The notes under the pieces were generated by a model, which was not told the origin of the DNA, searched no databases, and saw only the letters and a program-made list of their open reading frames with translations. A DNA stretch of 64,000 bases. Source: Paraburkholderia flava (GTDB lineage: Bacteria > Pseudomonadota > Gammaproteobacteria > Burkholderiales > Burkholderiaceae). The position numbers and the translations under genes were made by a program. Below are positions 45,601 through 53,949 of this stretch, piece after piece; position 1 is the first letter of the stretch, and each line of letters opens with the position of its first letter. Location: the NCBI RefSeq assembly GCF_004359985.1, contig NZ_SMRO01000002.1, positions 1,313,135 through 1,377,134 of the forward strand, written 5' to 3'.

Positions 45601-46948
45601 ACGCGTAGCTGACCAGCGTTTCTGCCGGCTCGCCTTCGACACCGCGCACCAGTTCGATCGCGGCAATCCGCTGCGACATGCCGTCCACGTGAACGAACCG
45701 CAGCGTGCGTCCGCAGCTGTCCTGCAGCCGGGCAGGACGCATCGCACCGTCGGCGGCCTCGTAATCGACTTCGATCCAGTTGCCGTTGCGGTCTTCGAAT
45801 CGCCGCAGCTTTAACGTTTCATCAAATGCTGTGTGTGCGGGGCCGAAATCGCGATAGAAACCGTCGGTCGTTTCGACGACGTAGTGACCACCCGATGTGC
45901 AGATCAGGTACGTCGCCTCCGGCACGCTAAAGTGACTCGTGCCCGCGAGAACCGCCGGGAACACAGTCTCGCGACCCTGTTCGTCGTGGTACGCGATCGA
46001 CTCGAGATTTCCGTCGGCATCGCGAACCAGTTTCAGTTCGACGCTGATCGGCACACTCCATCCGGGGCCGAACAGACTGTCCGCGCGATCGTCGTGACTG
46101 CTGTAGAAGCGGCGCCAGACGATCGGCAACGCGCCCGGCAGAACGAAATCGGTATCGTGTTCGCCGTCGAGAATCTTGCCGCCCGTGATCACGTTGACCG
46201 GATGACCCATCATCGTGCGGAACTTGCTGCCGATCCATCCGCCGATCAGGCCTGCGCCGAGATTCATCGCGAGACAGGGCAGGGCGCTTTTCAGCGAGCT
46301 CCAGCTCATCTTCCCGCGACCGCACAGCGCGAGCGCGATACCGATCGCTGCGCCGAGTATCGCGACCCACTTGCGTGCCGCATGAATCTCGCGCACGGTC
46401 AGCGTGCCACCGCCGTAGAACACGTCGTCGGAGCCCTTCGCGATATCCGCGTCACATGTGGTCTTGTCTTTCACGCGCGCGGCCGGCTGACCGTTGATGA
46501 ACACGCAGTCCGAGCCCTGCGCGATCATCTGCGGACCGGAGTGGTTGTCGCAATGAACGGTATCGAGGTCGCTCGGGGCGGCGGCGCGTGCGGCGTTCTC
46601 ACCATTGACGTAGACGTTCGGCGAACCGTTATCGATGTAGCCCTTGATCTCCGGTGGAGCGATCGCATTACCCAGCGAGTGCGCGGCGTCGTCGATTTTC
46701 TCGTTCAGCCCCGAGCCTTCCATGAGGGCCGCGACGCCGATCCCGATGCCGATCACGAGGGGCGTCGCGAGGCCGCCCGTGCCGATTTCGAGTGCGGCGA
46801 GGCCGGCCAGTACCGCGCCCTCGGCGAGCGTCGTCAGCGCCCAGCCGATACCGATGCTGCCCAGCAGCGACCCGCCCATGCTGAGCAGGTCGCCGAGGAG
46901 CGACGTATGTTCGATGGGATCGTTTTTACGTGCGGCAGGCTGGCTCAT
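42662..46948 (-). CDS. rhs: PAAR-Rhs type VI effector with nuclease-like C-terminal tip
   Basis: 1428 residues. Residues ~14-62 are hydrophobic helices of the kind bound by Eag chaperones (LLGSIGIGWALTTLAEGAVL). A PAAR domain follows at ~75-190 (SDLDTVHCDNHSGPQMIAQG), then a second hydrophobic part near 200-240 and many YD repeats. The core ends RFINEDPISLAGG...NPLVWIDPWGW, an autocleavage motif with 18 residues between DPIS and DPWG. The last 116 residues are the tip: RRRVDFVV and RPVEITSQTA supply the Asp and Glu of a PD-(D/E)XK nuclease-like fold with Thr in place of the usual Lys. DNase activity is inferred. Confidence 0.9.
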   Translation of the reverse strand: MSQPAARKNDPIEHTSLLGDLLSMGGSLLGSIGIGWALTTLAEGAVLAGLAALEIGTGGLATPLVIGIGIGVAALMEGSGLNEKIDDAAHSLGNAIAPPEIKGYIDNGSPNVYVNGENAARAAAPSDLDTVHCDNHSGPQMIAQGSDCVFINGQPAARVKDKTTCDADIAKGSDDVFYGGGTLTVREIHAARKWVAILGAAIGIALALCGRGKMSWSSLKSALPCLAMNLGAGLIGGWIGSKFRTMMGHPVNVITGGKILDGEHDTDFVLPGALPIVWRRFYSSHDDRADSLFGPGWSVPISVELKLVRDADGNLESIAYHDEQGRETVFPAVLAGTSHFSVPEATYLICTSGGHYVVETTDGFYRDFGPAHTAFDETLKLRRFEDRNGNWIEVDYEAADGAMRPARLQDSCGRTLRFVHVDGMSQRIAAIELVRGVEGEPAETLVSYAYTDAGELASVTDRTGQTTRRFAYEHGLMTSHVLPGGLQCFYAWQGTGKEARVVRHWTDDGESYVFDADVERRTVTVTDQLGRVMRWEWNEDRQPTACTDAEGHVWRLEWNDLRQLVSATDPNGGVTRFKYDDLGRLVERIDALGAAEKTEWNGYFDLPVAETDAANHRYAYRHDDRGNLTVAIDPAGGRTEYHYDERGLVHTIRDARGGYKHLEWNRRAQLTAYTDCSNKTTRLVYDARGALARITDAAGNATAYEADPIGRVTAVVAADGARQAFRYDTVGRLVEVVDANQRSTRYELNPRGLLTARTDAAGRVVRFGYDGAYRIATLTNENRENYRFAYDRNDQVVRETGLDGIGRTYEYDACGHGIRTTDAVDTSSALVTAYERDALGRVVAKDVDGLRWLYVYSNTGQLKKAETWNRSRSGLSLQNRVELAYGPRGEVTGERGPMGALGHRYDELGNRVATALQDGRTINWLYYGSGHLHQINLDGMVVTDIERDDLHREISRTQGKLASRYGYDAIGRRTAHDVRAVGASFESNEMLLQKQWQYDPVGEVLKKTHLLHGETRYRYDATGRIEQAVGNGVPSEVFRWDAAANLVSSDHPGGYVEHNRLRMFEDKRFEYDVYGRLSRKLCGHGPRKDQQFVYDAAHRLTQVRTVEGNGISTVRFEYDALGRRIRKTNGYVSTDFVWDGMRLLQERRGDDEATYLYEPDSYVPLARIDSRPAEAANDSSVEAAPENVYYFHNDVSGLPEELTDAEGRLVWQAQYKVWGSAVREEWILEQRTDSTYGSRQTMPTARSVPLPQNLRFEGQYLDRETGLHYNTFRFYDPDVGRFINEDPISLAGGFNLYQYAPNPLVWIDPWGWACIKNKEDGLAREARAKDILEQRYGKENVLSERYLRDANGKSVKDPITGERRRVDFVVKGQDGVWRPVEITSQTAPKFDQLAKELRIREMGGTFAKNPNTGEIIPVDGVSRVIRAR

Positions 46949-46966
46949 GAGCGGTCGGTCGCAGGG

Positions 46967-47419
46967 TTAGGCGTGAAGCGTGGGAGGCTCGGGCTGGCGC
47001 GGCTCGAAGCTGTCGAGCATGTGTTGAAGCGCGGTCTGCTGCTCGTCGGTGAGTGGCGACGCACAGGTGGTCGTCATGACCATCATCCGGCCGGCGTCGT
47101 CGATGCGGAAAATGGTTTGCGACTGATGGAAGGTGCGGCCCTGCTGTTGCATCGTGCTGTCGATCTGCACGCCGGGCAGTTGCTTCACGCCGACCGCGAC
47201 GGTGCGCCGTGCAACCTCGGCCAGGTCCTTCACCTGCCGCGACGCGGTGGTCCATTGCCGCTCGATGAAGCCGTCGACGGTTTCGCCGTCGCGCAGCACA
47301 TCGCGCGACACGACGAGGCTGAGCCCGCCGGGCCCGATGTTGAGCAACAGCATGTTGACCGTGCGATCGGCTGCGGCATCGGGCAACGCGAATGTACCTT
47401 CGTGGATCGTATAGTTCAT
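46967..47419 (-). CDS. Eag-type effector chaperone (DcrB/DUF1795 family)
   Basis: A 150-residue protein opening MNYTIHEGTFALPDAAADRT, with the family pattern SLVVSRDVLRDGETVDGFIE and FHQSQTIFRIDDAGRMMVMT. Eag proteins hold the N-terminal membrane helices of PAAR-Rhs effectors until loading on VgrG. It sits between vgrG (3 bp gap) and rhs (18 bp gap), exactly where such a chaperone belongs. Confidence 0.9.
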   Translation of the reverse strand: MNYTIHEGTFALPDAAADRTVNMLLLNIGPGGLSLVVSRDVLRDGETVDGFIERQWTTASRQVKDLAEVARRTVAVGVKQLPGVQIDSTMQQQGRTFHQSQTIFRIDDAGRMMVMTTTCASPLTDEQQTALQHMLDSFEPRQPEPPTLHA

Positions 47420-47422
47420 GGC

Positions 47423-49561
47423 TCAGGCCGCAGGAGGATTCAGATCGATGCGCTTCCCGTTCACCGATACCCCGGAGTCATCGATCATGATGGTAGAACC
47501 GTTGTGCTGGAGCTTGATCCCTTCCGGCGCGAGGATGACCATGCTCGCACCCACTTTCAGCATGATGCCGCGCTCAGCCTCATAGTCCTGAGTCCCGCCG
47601 CCGCCATCCTTCGCGGGCGTCGTGACCTCGACCGTCGTTGCCGTCGTGCTGCGCAACAGCGCAACCGATTCGTTCAGGTTGCCCTTAGTGATCTGCTTCT
47701 TCTCGTCGCCGGTATTGACGGTGACCGTGCGCATGCCGTTCTGCACCGTGTGCGTCTCGTTGTCGAGGATCGTGGTGTTCATGTCCTTCTGCGCATGCAG
47801 GAACACTTCCTCGGCTCCGTTCACATCGGTAAACCGCAGCTCGTTCGCCCCTTGTCCCTGAATCGTCTGGCTGCGAATCCCCATCGTCTTGCCGGCCGAG
47901 CCGTGGTACGGATTCGACGCTTCGCCGTTAAACACGCGTCCCACCACAACGGGGTTATCCGGATCCCCCTCATTGAACGCGACAATCACTTCCTGGCCCA
48001 CCCGCGGAATCGTGCTGCCACCCCAGCCTGCACCCGCCCACGGTTGCGACACGCGAATCCACATCGAGTCGGTGCCGTCGCTCTTGCCGCGCCGGTCCCA
48101 CATGAAGTGCAGCTTCACGCGGCTGCCGTCCGTATAGATCGGGTTGCCTTTCGGTCCCACGACGATCGCCGCCTGCATGCCCTGCATGTACGGCTTCGGC
48201 GTGCGGCGCTCGGACCGGTAAGGGATGTCGATCGGCAGGCAGGAGAATGAATTGCGATACGGCAGATCGGCTGCGTGACGCGAGTAGTCGTTCACCGCGT
48301 GATGGCGGACGTGCAGGATCGCGAATTCCTTGTCGTTGTACGCCGACGTATCGTGATTGGTCAGCTTGAAGCGGCCCGCCGTCGTCATGCGCCACGCGAA
48401 CCCCGTGCCATTGAATTTGCGCGCGAGCGCTTCTTCGGCCTGCATCGCATAGCGCGCGTAGCGGTTGCCGTCGTCGCCGTGATCGTAGAGCGAGTGGTAC
48501 TCGTAGCGTTCGGTCGTTCCGATGTTCGGGTTCTTCAGCACCGTCGGCACTTCGACGTGCATCAGCGGCGTCGACGGCGTGTTGTAGTTGAAGTCGCGAT
48601 AGACGATCTTGCCTACACGGAAGTTGAACGCCTCGTCCCAACCGTCGATGCCGTTCAGTTCGCTCGCGGAGCTGTCGGCGTAGTAGGGGACGCCGTCCAT
48701 CTGCGGCACGGGCTGGAACACGTCGTTGCTGTCGGCGACGACGAGAACGTGTTTGTCTTTCTCGTAGCGGTACGTCCAGACCAGTCCCTCTTGCTCCATC
48801 AGTCGCGCGCAGAAGTTGTAATAGGTCTCGCCGTACATCACGATGTATTCGAGCGGAACCTGCGCGGTTTTCAGATTGAATTCGAAATCCTGGAAACCGT
48901 GTTCAGTGAATATCCCGGTCAGAATGTCGCGTGCGGTCTGGTTCTGGAAAATGCGGCAATCGGTCGAGCGCGTTAAAAACCAGAACCACGGCACGACGGT
49001 CATCTCATAGCGGGTCACGGAACCCGAATTGCCCGCGCGTCCGAACGACACGGCATATCCGTGAAAATATCGTTTATCGCCTTGCGACGACGCGGTAACC
49101 ATGCCGGTCAATGTCGAACCCTGCGGATCGAGTGTGACCGACACGAGTTGCCCGACGACCTGTTCGGCTTCGATATTGTTCTGGTGCGAAAGCAGATCGA
49201 GATGAATCTCGGGCATCTGGTTCACGTATTCGTCGATCACCGCGGCATTGACGAGCAGTACGTCCTTGCCGAGCGGCGAATCCATCGTGACGAAGCGGTT
49301 GTCCTGGGTCAGCTTCGGCTGCGCGCCGGACGCGCTGTTCAGCGCATCGGCAATCGATGCGGGCGTCTTTCCCAGCAGCGACATGCCGGTCTGCGCGAGC
49401 TGGACCGCCTTCGTTGCGCCGCCGATCAGCCCGGTGCCGGGAACGCCGGCCAGCGCGCCCGCCTGGCTCGCGGCACCCGCGATCGAACCGAGGTTCGAAA
49501 GTCCGGACGGAAACAGTCCGCCCCCCGCCATACCGCTGTTCCCATTGGGTAGAAAACTCAT
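47423..49561 (-). CDS. vgrG: Type VI spike protein VgrG (TssI)
   Basis: A 712-residue VgrG. The first ~95 residues are a Gly/Ala/Ser-rich extension (SNLGSIAGAASQAGALAG); the gp27-like part starts near FVTMDSPLGKDVLLVNAAVI, and the gp5 OB fold contains VKLHFMWDRRGKSDGTDSMW and STIPRVGQEVIVAFNEGDPD. The C-terminus is a normal beta-helix needle with no effector extension. It would carry the Rhs-PAAR tip made downstream. Confidence 0.93.
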   Translation of the reverse strand: MSFLPNGNSGMAGGGLFPSGLSNLGSIAGAASQAGALAGVPGTGLIGGATKAVQLAQTGMSLLGKTPASIADALNSASGAQPKLTQDNRFVTMDSPLGKDVLLVNAAVIDEYVNQMPEIHLDLLSHQNNIEAEQVVGQLVSVTLDPQGSTLTGMVTASSQGDKRYFHGYAVSFGRAGNSGSVTRYEMTVVPWFWFLTRSTDCRIFQNQTARDILTGIFTEHGFQDFEFNLKTAQVPLEYIVMYGETYYNFCARLMEQEGLVWTYRYEKDKHVLVVADSNDVFQPVPQMDGVPYYADSSASELNGIDGWDEAFNFRVGKIVYRDFNYNTPSTPLMHVEVPTVLKNPNIGTTERYEYHSLYDHGDDGNRYARYAMQAEEALARKFNGTGFAWRMTTAGRFKLTNHDTSAYNDKEFAILHVRHHAVNDYSRHAADLPYRNSFSCLPIDIPYRSERRTPKPYMQGMQAAIVVGPKGNPIYTDGSRVKLHFMWDRRGKSDGTDSMWIRVSQPWAGAGWGGSTIPRVGQEVIVAFNEGDPDNPVVVGRVFNGEASNPYHGSAGKTMGIRSQTIQGQGANELRFTDVNGAEEVFLHAQKDMNTTILDNETHTVQNGMRTVTVNTGDEKKQITKGNLNESVALLRSTTATTVEVTTPAKDGGGGTQDYEAERGIMLKVGASMVILAPEGIKLQHNGSTIMIDDSGVSVNGKRIDLNPPAA

Positions 49562-49850
49562 GGAGTAACTCCGCGCGTAACCGGACTATTAATGACTGTG
49601 TTGTGACAGAGGGTGTATGAGGTTTTCGAGCCCGGAGATTATACAAAACGAACGAAGAACGGAATATTAAACAAGCGGGTATCAGGCGATTAACCTGGGG
49701 ATAATCTGACGGAAAATTGTTCCGCTTGCGTATCTTGAATAGACGGGACCAGGTATTAATTGCGGGTACGCGGAGTAGTGTGGTTTAGCGTGATGAGTCG
49801 AGCCAGAATCGGGTGGTTGAAACGAATATGCCACCGGCGAAGGCTGACGA
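49562..49850. other. AT-rich leader region upstream of vgrG
   Basis: About 290 bp without a gene. It probably holds the promoter of the minus-strand vgrG-eag-rhs operon; a minus-strand TTAATAGTCC-rich stretch is visible but no consensus promoter stands out. Confidence 0.4.
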
Positions 49851-49875
49851 TAAAACGGGCGCCCGATGCGCCCGT
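49851..49875 (-). terminator. Terminator of the alpha/beta hydrolase gene at 49908
   Basis: The stem ACGGGCGC/GCGCCCGT (49855-49862 with 49868-49875) is followed by TTTTA on the minus strand, 33 bp beyond the stop. Confidence 0.75.
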
Positions 49876-49907
49876 ATCTTTAACAATTAGTCGTGACGAC
49901 GCGTCAC

Positions 49908-50651
49908 TCAATCGAGACAACGCTCAACCGCCGCCGAAAACGCATCGGGTCGCTCGAGCATCATCAGATGGCCGCAGTGCTCGATCGTCTGAAAACCCGC
50001 GCATTGCTCAACTGCCCAGTCCGGTACGTTCCACCCATCCCGCGATCGCTCACCCGCGAGCAGATATACCGGATGCCGCTCGAACACGTCGCGGACCATC
50101 GCGAGATAACCGTTGTCGCCCGTGGTCGCGACCACCGACTGCCCCATCGCACGCAGCGTCGAACCTGGCTGATGCGCGAGCCAGTCGACGGCGACGTCGC
50201 GTATCTCCGGCGTCGGATGCGGAATCGCGCCGCCGATCCATCCGGGCGGATCGCTGCGAAAACCGTCGAGCATCGCGTCCGCTTCCTGAGCACTCATGCG
50301 TCCCACCGACGCCGACCAGAACGCATCGGCCAGCGTGAAGTTACCTTCGACGTTGACGATCCGTCGAACGGATTGCGGATGCGCGTGCGCGAGCAGCATC
50401 GCAATCGCTCCGCCGACCGAGTGACCGACGACATCGACCGGCGTCGAACCGAACTGCACTTCGATGAGTCCGTGCACGTGCTCCGCCTGTGCGGGAAGCG
50501 AGATCGATTCGGGCGGCGCGTTACGCCACGCGCCGTAGCCCAGCAGATCCGGCGCGACGGTCGTGCGCTCGTGCAACGACGGCGCGTGTCCGTTTATCGC
50601 GAGCGAGCCGATGAAACCGTGAATGAAGACGACGGGCGGGCGAGTGTGCAT
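49908..50651 (-). CDS. Alpha/beta hydrolase
   Basis: A 247-residue alpha/beta hydrolase. The N-terminal oxyanion strand PPVVFIHGFIGS, nucleophile elbow GHSVGG near residue 83, and a late His in TIEHCGHLMMLERPDAF complete the usual triad; the acid is probably in the VYLLAGERSRDGW region. The ATG at 50651 starts directly before the fold. Substrate unknown. The next gene is also an alpha/beta hydrolase but is not closely similar. Confidence 0.82.
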   Translation of the reverse strand: MHTRPPVVFIHGFIGSLAINGHAPSLHERTTVAPDLLGYGAWRNAPPESISLPAQAEHVHGLIEVQFGSTPVDVVGHSVGGAIAMLLAHAHPQSVRRIVNVEGNFTLADAFWSASVGRMSAQEADAMLDGFRSDPPGWIGGAIPHPTPEIRDVAVDWLAHQPGSTLRAMGQSVVATTGDNGYLAMVRDVFERHPVYLLAGERSRDGWNVPDWAVEQCAGFQTIEHCGHLMMLERPDAFSAAVERCLD

Positions 50652-50735
50652 GGCGGTCGGTCGGCTGGGATGCATGGACGGTCGTGAAGACCTTGCATCA
50701 TAACCGTCGCGTGCCGCCTCGCAGCCCGCGCAGCT

Positions 50736-51560
50736 TTACTTCGCCGAAGCTACCGGCCCCGGAACTGTTGCCGCACCAGGAAGACGACCCGCCGCCGCGA
50801 GAATCAGATTCGCAATCGCCTGCGGATTCGACACGAGCGAGAGATGTCCCGCATCCAGTTCAATCGTCGTCGCGTTCATGCGTTTCGCGAGGAAGCGTTC
50901 GAGATCCGGTGAGATCGTTTGATCGTATTTCGACACGGCGTACCAGCTTGGTTTCGTGTGCCATGCGGCCGCCGTCGTGCGATTACCGAAGATCGTTGCC
51001 GCGGTCGGCACTTGCTCGGCATACAGCGCCTTCGCGCGTTCCGGCGTGACGCCGTTCGCGAAGTAATTAAGGAAGGCCGGCTCGGAGATGGTCGTTTCGC
51101 CGTTGTCATTCTGCACGCCTGCACGGACCGGCATCGTCGGGAATTTGCCCGACAGCGCGACGAAATCCTCGTTTGCATCGGGCGCGCGCGCGGCCACGTA
51201 GACGAGCGCCGAGACCTTCGGGTCGGTGCCGACATCGCTCACCACCGTGCCTGCCCACGAATGCCCGACCAGTACCGTCGGACCATCCTGCTGCGCGAGC
51301 ACGCGGCGTGTCTCCGCATCCGACGCGGCGAGCGACGTCAACGGATTCTGTACGGCGGTCACATGCAGGCCGGCAGCTTGCAGACGCGTAATCACTTCGT
51401 TCCAGCTGGAGCCGTCGGCCCACGCGCCGTGCACGAGCACGACGTTGCGCGCCTGCACGGGTTGAGTGGGCTGCGTGGTCTGTGCCGAGGCGATCTGGAA
51501 AACGGACGATGCGCACAACGCGGCGAGCAGTGCCGCCTTGACGGTGAATGAAGCTTTCAT
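50736..51560 (-). CDS. Exported alpha/beta hydrolase (esterase-like)
   Basis: A 274-residue protein with a signal peptide (MKASFTVKAALLAALCASSV, cleaved near ASA-QT). The fold shows NVVLVHGAWADGSSWNEVIT, nucleophile GHSWAGTVVSDVG and late His in IELDAGHLSLVSNPQAI. This VHGAWADGS group is common in Burkholderia and is usually annotated only as hydrolase. It acts in the periplasm or outside. The ATG at 51560 gives the signal peptide. Confidence 0.85.
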   Translation of the reverse strand: MKASFTVKAALLAALCASSVFQIASAQTTQPTQPVQARNVVLVHGAWADGSSWNEVITRLQAAGLHVTAVQNPLTSLAASDAETRRVLAQQDGPTVLVGHSWAGTVVSDVGTDPKVSALVYVAARAPDANEDFVALSGKFPTMPVRAGVQNDNGETTISEPAFLNYFANGVTPERAKALYAEQVPTAATIFGNRTTAAAWHTKPSWYAVSKYDQTISPDLERFLAKRMNATTIELDAGHLSLVSNPQAIANLILAAAGRLPGAATVPGPVASAK

Positions 51561-51758
51561 GAGTATTCCTCGCGGACGTGAGATAGAAGCGATCGATGGC
51601 GGACACTTCGGTGTCCGCACGTGTCGATCGATGCGTGTCGTAGAGGTGAACCGCGAGGAAAGACGATTATTCCGGGGCCGCTGGATTTTTTTTCGGGCGG
51701 CGCGGGAGAGGGTGTTGGCGATGCCGACTGGGTACTGACTGAGCGGCTTTAAGCGACC

Positions 51759-52901
51759 TCAGGCGTCGGCGAAGCGCGCGAGCGAGAACAGCGACAGGTC
51801 CGCGTGGCTCCCGCCATCGATCACGCACTCGCTCAATGCCTCGCCGAGCGCGCTGGCGAATTTGAAACCGTGTCCGGAGAAACCGGTCGCGACGTGAAGG
51901 TTCGGATGGCCCGGCAGCCGGTCGACGATGAAGTCGCTGTCCGGCGTCATGATGTACTGACAGGTCTTGCCGATGCGCAACGCGCCCGCGTCGGGAAGAT
52001 AACGCGCGACGAAGCGCTGCAGATCGTCCGCGTCTTCGGTGTGAGCGCCGAACGGGGCGATCGACGCATCGGCGTCGAGAATCTGTCCGCCGTCGTGCCG
52101 TCCGACCTTGAGGCCCGCGTTCTCGAGATCGGGGAAACCGTAGAACTGTCCGACTTCCGACGACATCGAGAAACCTGGGAAAGCCGTCTGACCAAAACGC
52201 GAAGGCTCGGCATCGAACCACGCGAAGGTCTTGCGCAGACGCGTCACCGGAATGGCGACGCCCAGCTCGCGCAGCAGCGCGTGGCTCGACCGCGCGGCGC
52301 AGACGATCGCGTGCCGCGCTTCGTAGCGCTCGCCCTGCGCGGTGACGGCGATGACGCGTGTGTCGTCGGCTTCGATATGCGTGATCGTCGTATGCGGATG
52401 CAGTACCGCGCCGGCCTGCGTCGCGAGCCGGCGATAACCGCGTACCGCTTCCTCGCAGAACAGCACGCCCGCATCGGGCTCGTGACACACCACCTGATGC
52501 GCATCGAGCCGCCATGCCGGCCAGCGCTTCGATGCGGCTGCGCCGTCGAGCACGTCGAGCCGCAGTCCGTTCAATGCCGCACCGCGTTGCACCTCGGTGA
52601 TGAAGGGCTCGTCCGCGTCGCCGATGTTGAGCACGCCGGTCGGCGCGAATATCGGCGTGCCGGTCTGCTGTTCGAGATCGAGCCACAGCTGTTGCGCGCG
52701 CAGCGCGAGCGGCACGTAGCCGGCGCCTTCGCCGTACGCATGACGGATCAGACGCGTGCTGCCGTGATGCGCACCGGCGTCGTGCGGCGGATCGCCTGCA
52801 TCGAGCAGCAGCACGCGTTGCCCCGCACGACTCAGAAAATAGCCTGCCGCCATGCCCACCGAGCCGGCACCGATGATCAACGTATCGAAGGAATGATTCA
52901 C
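51759..52901 (-). CDS. solA: N-methyl-L-tryptophan oxidase-like FAD enzyme (SolA family)
   Basis: A 380-residue monomeric sarcosine-oxidase-family protein. The FAD fold LIIGAGSVGMAAGYFLSRAG is at the N-terminus. The Cys that binds flavin covalently in this family is visible in GKTCQYIMTPDSDF, and the C-terminal block GHGFKFASALGEALSE is typical. The start is GTG at 52901 because AGGAAG lies 7 bases upstream. It removes methyl groups from N-methyl amino acids, releasing H2O2; the exact substrate is uncertain. Confidence 0.88.
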   Translation of the reverse strand: MNHSFDTLIIGAGSVGMAAGYFLSRAGQRVLLLDAGDPPHDAGAHHGSTRLIRHAYGEGAGYVPLALRAQQLWLDLEQQTGTPIFAPTGVLNIGDADEPFITEVQRGAALNGLRLDVLDGAAASKRWPAWRLDAHQVVCHEPDAGVLFCEEAVRGYRRLATQAGAVLHPHTTITHIEADDTRVIAVTAQGERYEARHAIVCAARSSHALLRELGVAIPVTRLRKTFAWFDAEPSRFGQTAFPGFSMSSEVGQFYGFPDLENAGLKVGRHDGGQILDADASIAPFGAHTEDADDLQRFVARYLPDAGALRIGKTCQYIMTPDSDFIVDRLPGHPNLHVATGFSGHGFKFASALGEALSECVIDGGSHADLSLFSLARFADA

Positions 52902-52998
52902 GCTGCGACTTCCTGTTGCCTGGTTGCCTGTTGAAGTCGGGCAGTGTAGCACCGCGAAATCGCGACGCTTCGCGGTGCACACAGGCGTTCGGGTCAGT

Positions 52999-53865
52999 TC
53001 AAGCCGCTTGCGAGACGAGCGTGCGCAGCACCGTTTCGAGCGATACGTTGCCCTTGAGCACCGACGCTTCGCTGCCTTCGAAATCGATCCAGCCTTCGTT
53101 GAAGCCGTCGAGCATTTGGATGCGCGGCATCGGATCGTTCATCCCTTGCGACTTGAACAGCGCGCCCCAAGTTTCGCGCGGCACGGCCTCGGCGTGAACC
53201 GGTCGTCCGAGTATCCGGGCGAATGCGGCGGCGAGATCGTTCGGGCTTGTGCGTTGCGGGCCTTCCAGTTCGACGATGCGCGTGCCGCTCCATGTCTGCT
53301 GCAACAACTGTGCGGCGACGCGTCCCACGTCGGCGGTCGCGACCATCGGCACGGGTTTGTCGAGCGGCTGCAGGAAGCTCCGGACGACGCCTTCGTCGCG
53401 TGCAGGGGCCACGTCCCACGCGGCGTTTTCCATGAACCAGCCCGGACGCAGGAACGTAACCGGCATCGGCAGCGTACGCAGCGCTTCTTCCATCAGCGTG
53501 CGCTGGCTCAGCAGATTCGATTGCGTGGCTTGTGCGCCGATCGTCGACAGGCAGACAACCTTGCCCGGCTTTGCGATTTCTATCGCGCGCTTCACCGCGT
53601 CGATGACGACGCGCGCTTCCGGAAAGCCCGGCGACGGATCGAAGTTCGACGGCGGCAGGATGAAGACGCCGTCGGCGCCTTCGAACGCAGCGGCGAGCGA
53701 CGCGGCGTCTTCCATCGACGCCTGCGCGACGTCGCAGCCGCGCTCTGCCCAGATTTGCGCACGTGCCGGATCGCGCACGACGGCGCGCACAGGCAGATGT
53801 GAATCGAGCAGCGTGCGGGCGAGCGCGCCGCCGACTTGTCCAGTGATACCAGTGATCGCGTACAT
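52999..53865 (-). CDS. NmrA-like NAD(P)-binding protein
   Basis: A 288-residue Rossmann-fold protein: MYAITGITGQVGGALARTLL at the N-terminus and ADGVFILPPS, typical of NmrA/NAD(P)H:quinone reductase 2-like proteins. The catalytic Tyr-Lys pair of short-chain dehydrogenases is not evident, so it may be a redox sensor. The ATG at 53865 begins the fold. Downstream of the beta-lactamase-fold gene on the same strand. Confidence 0.82.
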   Translation of the reverse strand: MYAITGITGQVGGALARTLLDSHLPVRAVVRDPARAQIWAERGCDVAQASMEDAASLAAAFEGADGVFILPPSNFDPSPGFPEARVVIDAVKRAIEIAKPGKVVCLSTIGAQATQSNLLSQRTLMEEALRTLPMPVTFLRPGWFMENAAWDVAPARDEGVVRSFLQPLDKPVPMVATADVGRVAAQLLQQTWSGTRIVELEGPQRTSPNDLAAAFARILGRPVHAEAVPRETWGALFKSQGMNDPMPRIQMLDGFNEGWIDFEGSEASVLKGNVSLETVLRTLVSQAA

Positions 53866-53949
53866 GACTATGAATTCCTTATCGAAGAGTGAGTGATGAA
53901 TGAGCGATGAATGAGCGCCGCGATGAACCATCCGGCAGCGCGAGAAAGA

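Noticed and set aside
45833..48250. 805-codon plus-strand frame opposite rhs and vgrG
   Set aside because: It spans the ends of three real minus-strand genes and has the Arg/His-rich composition of a GC shadow; the other strand is clearly coding.
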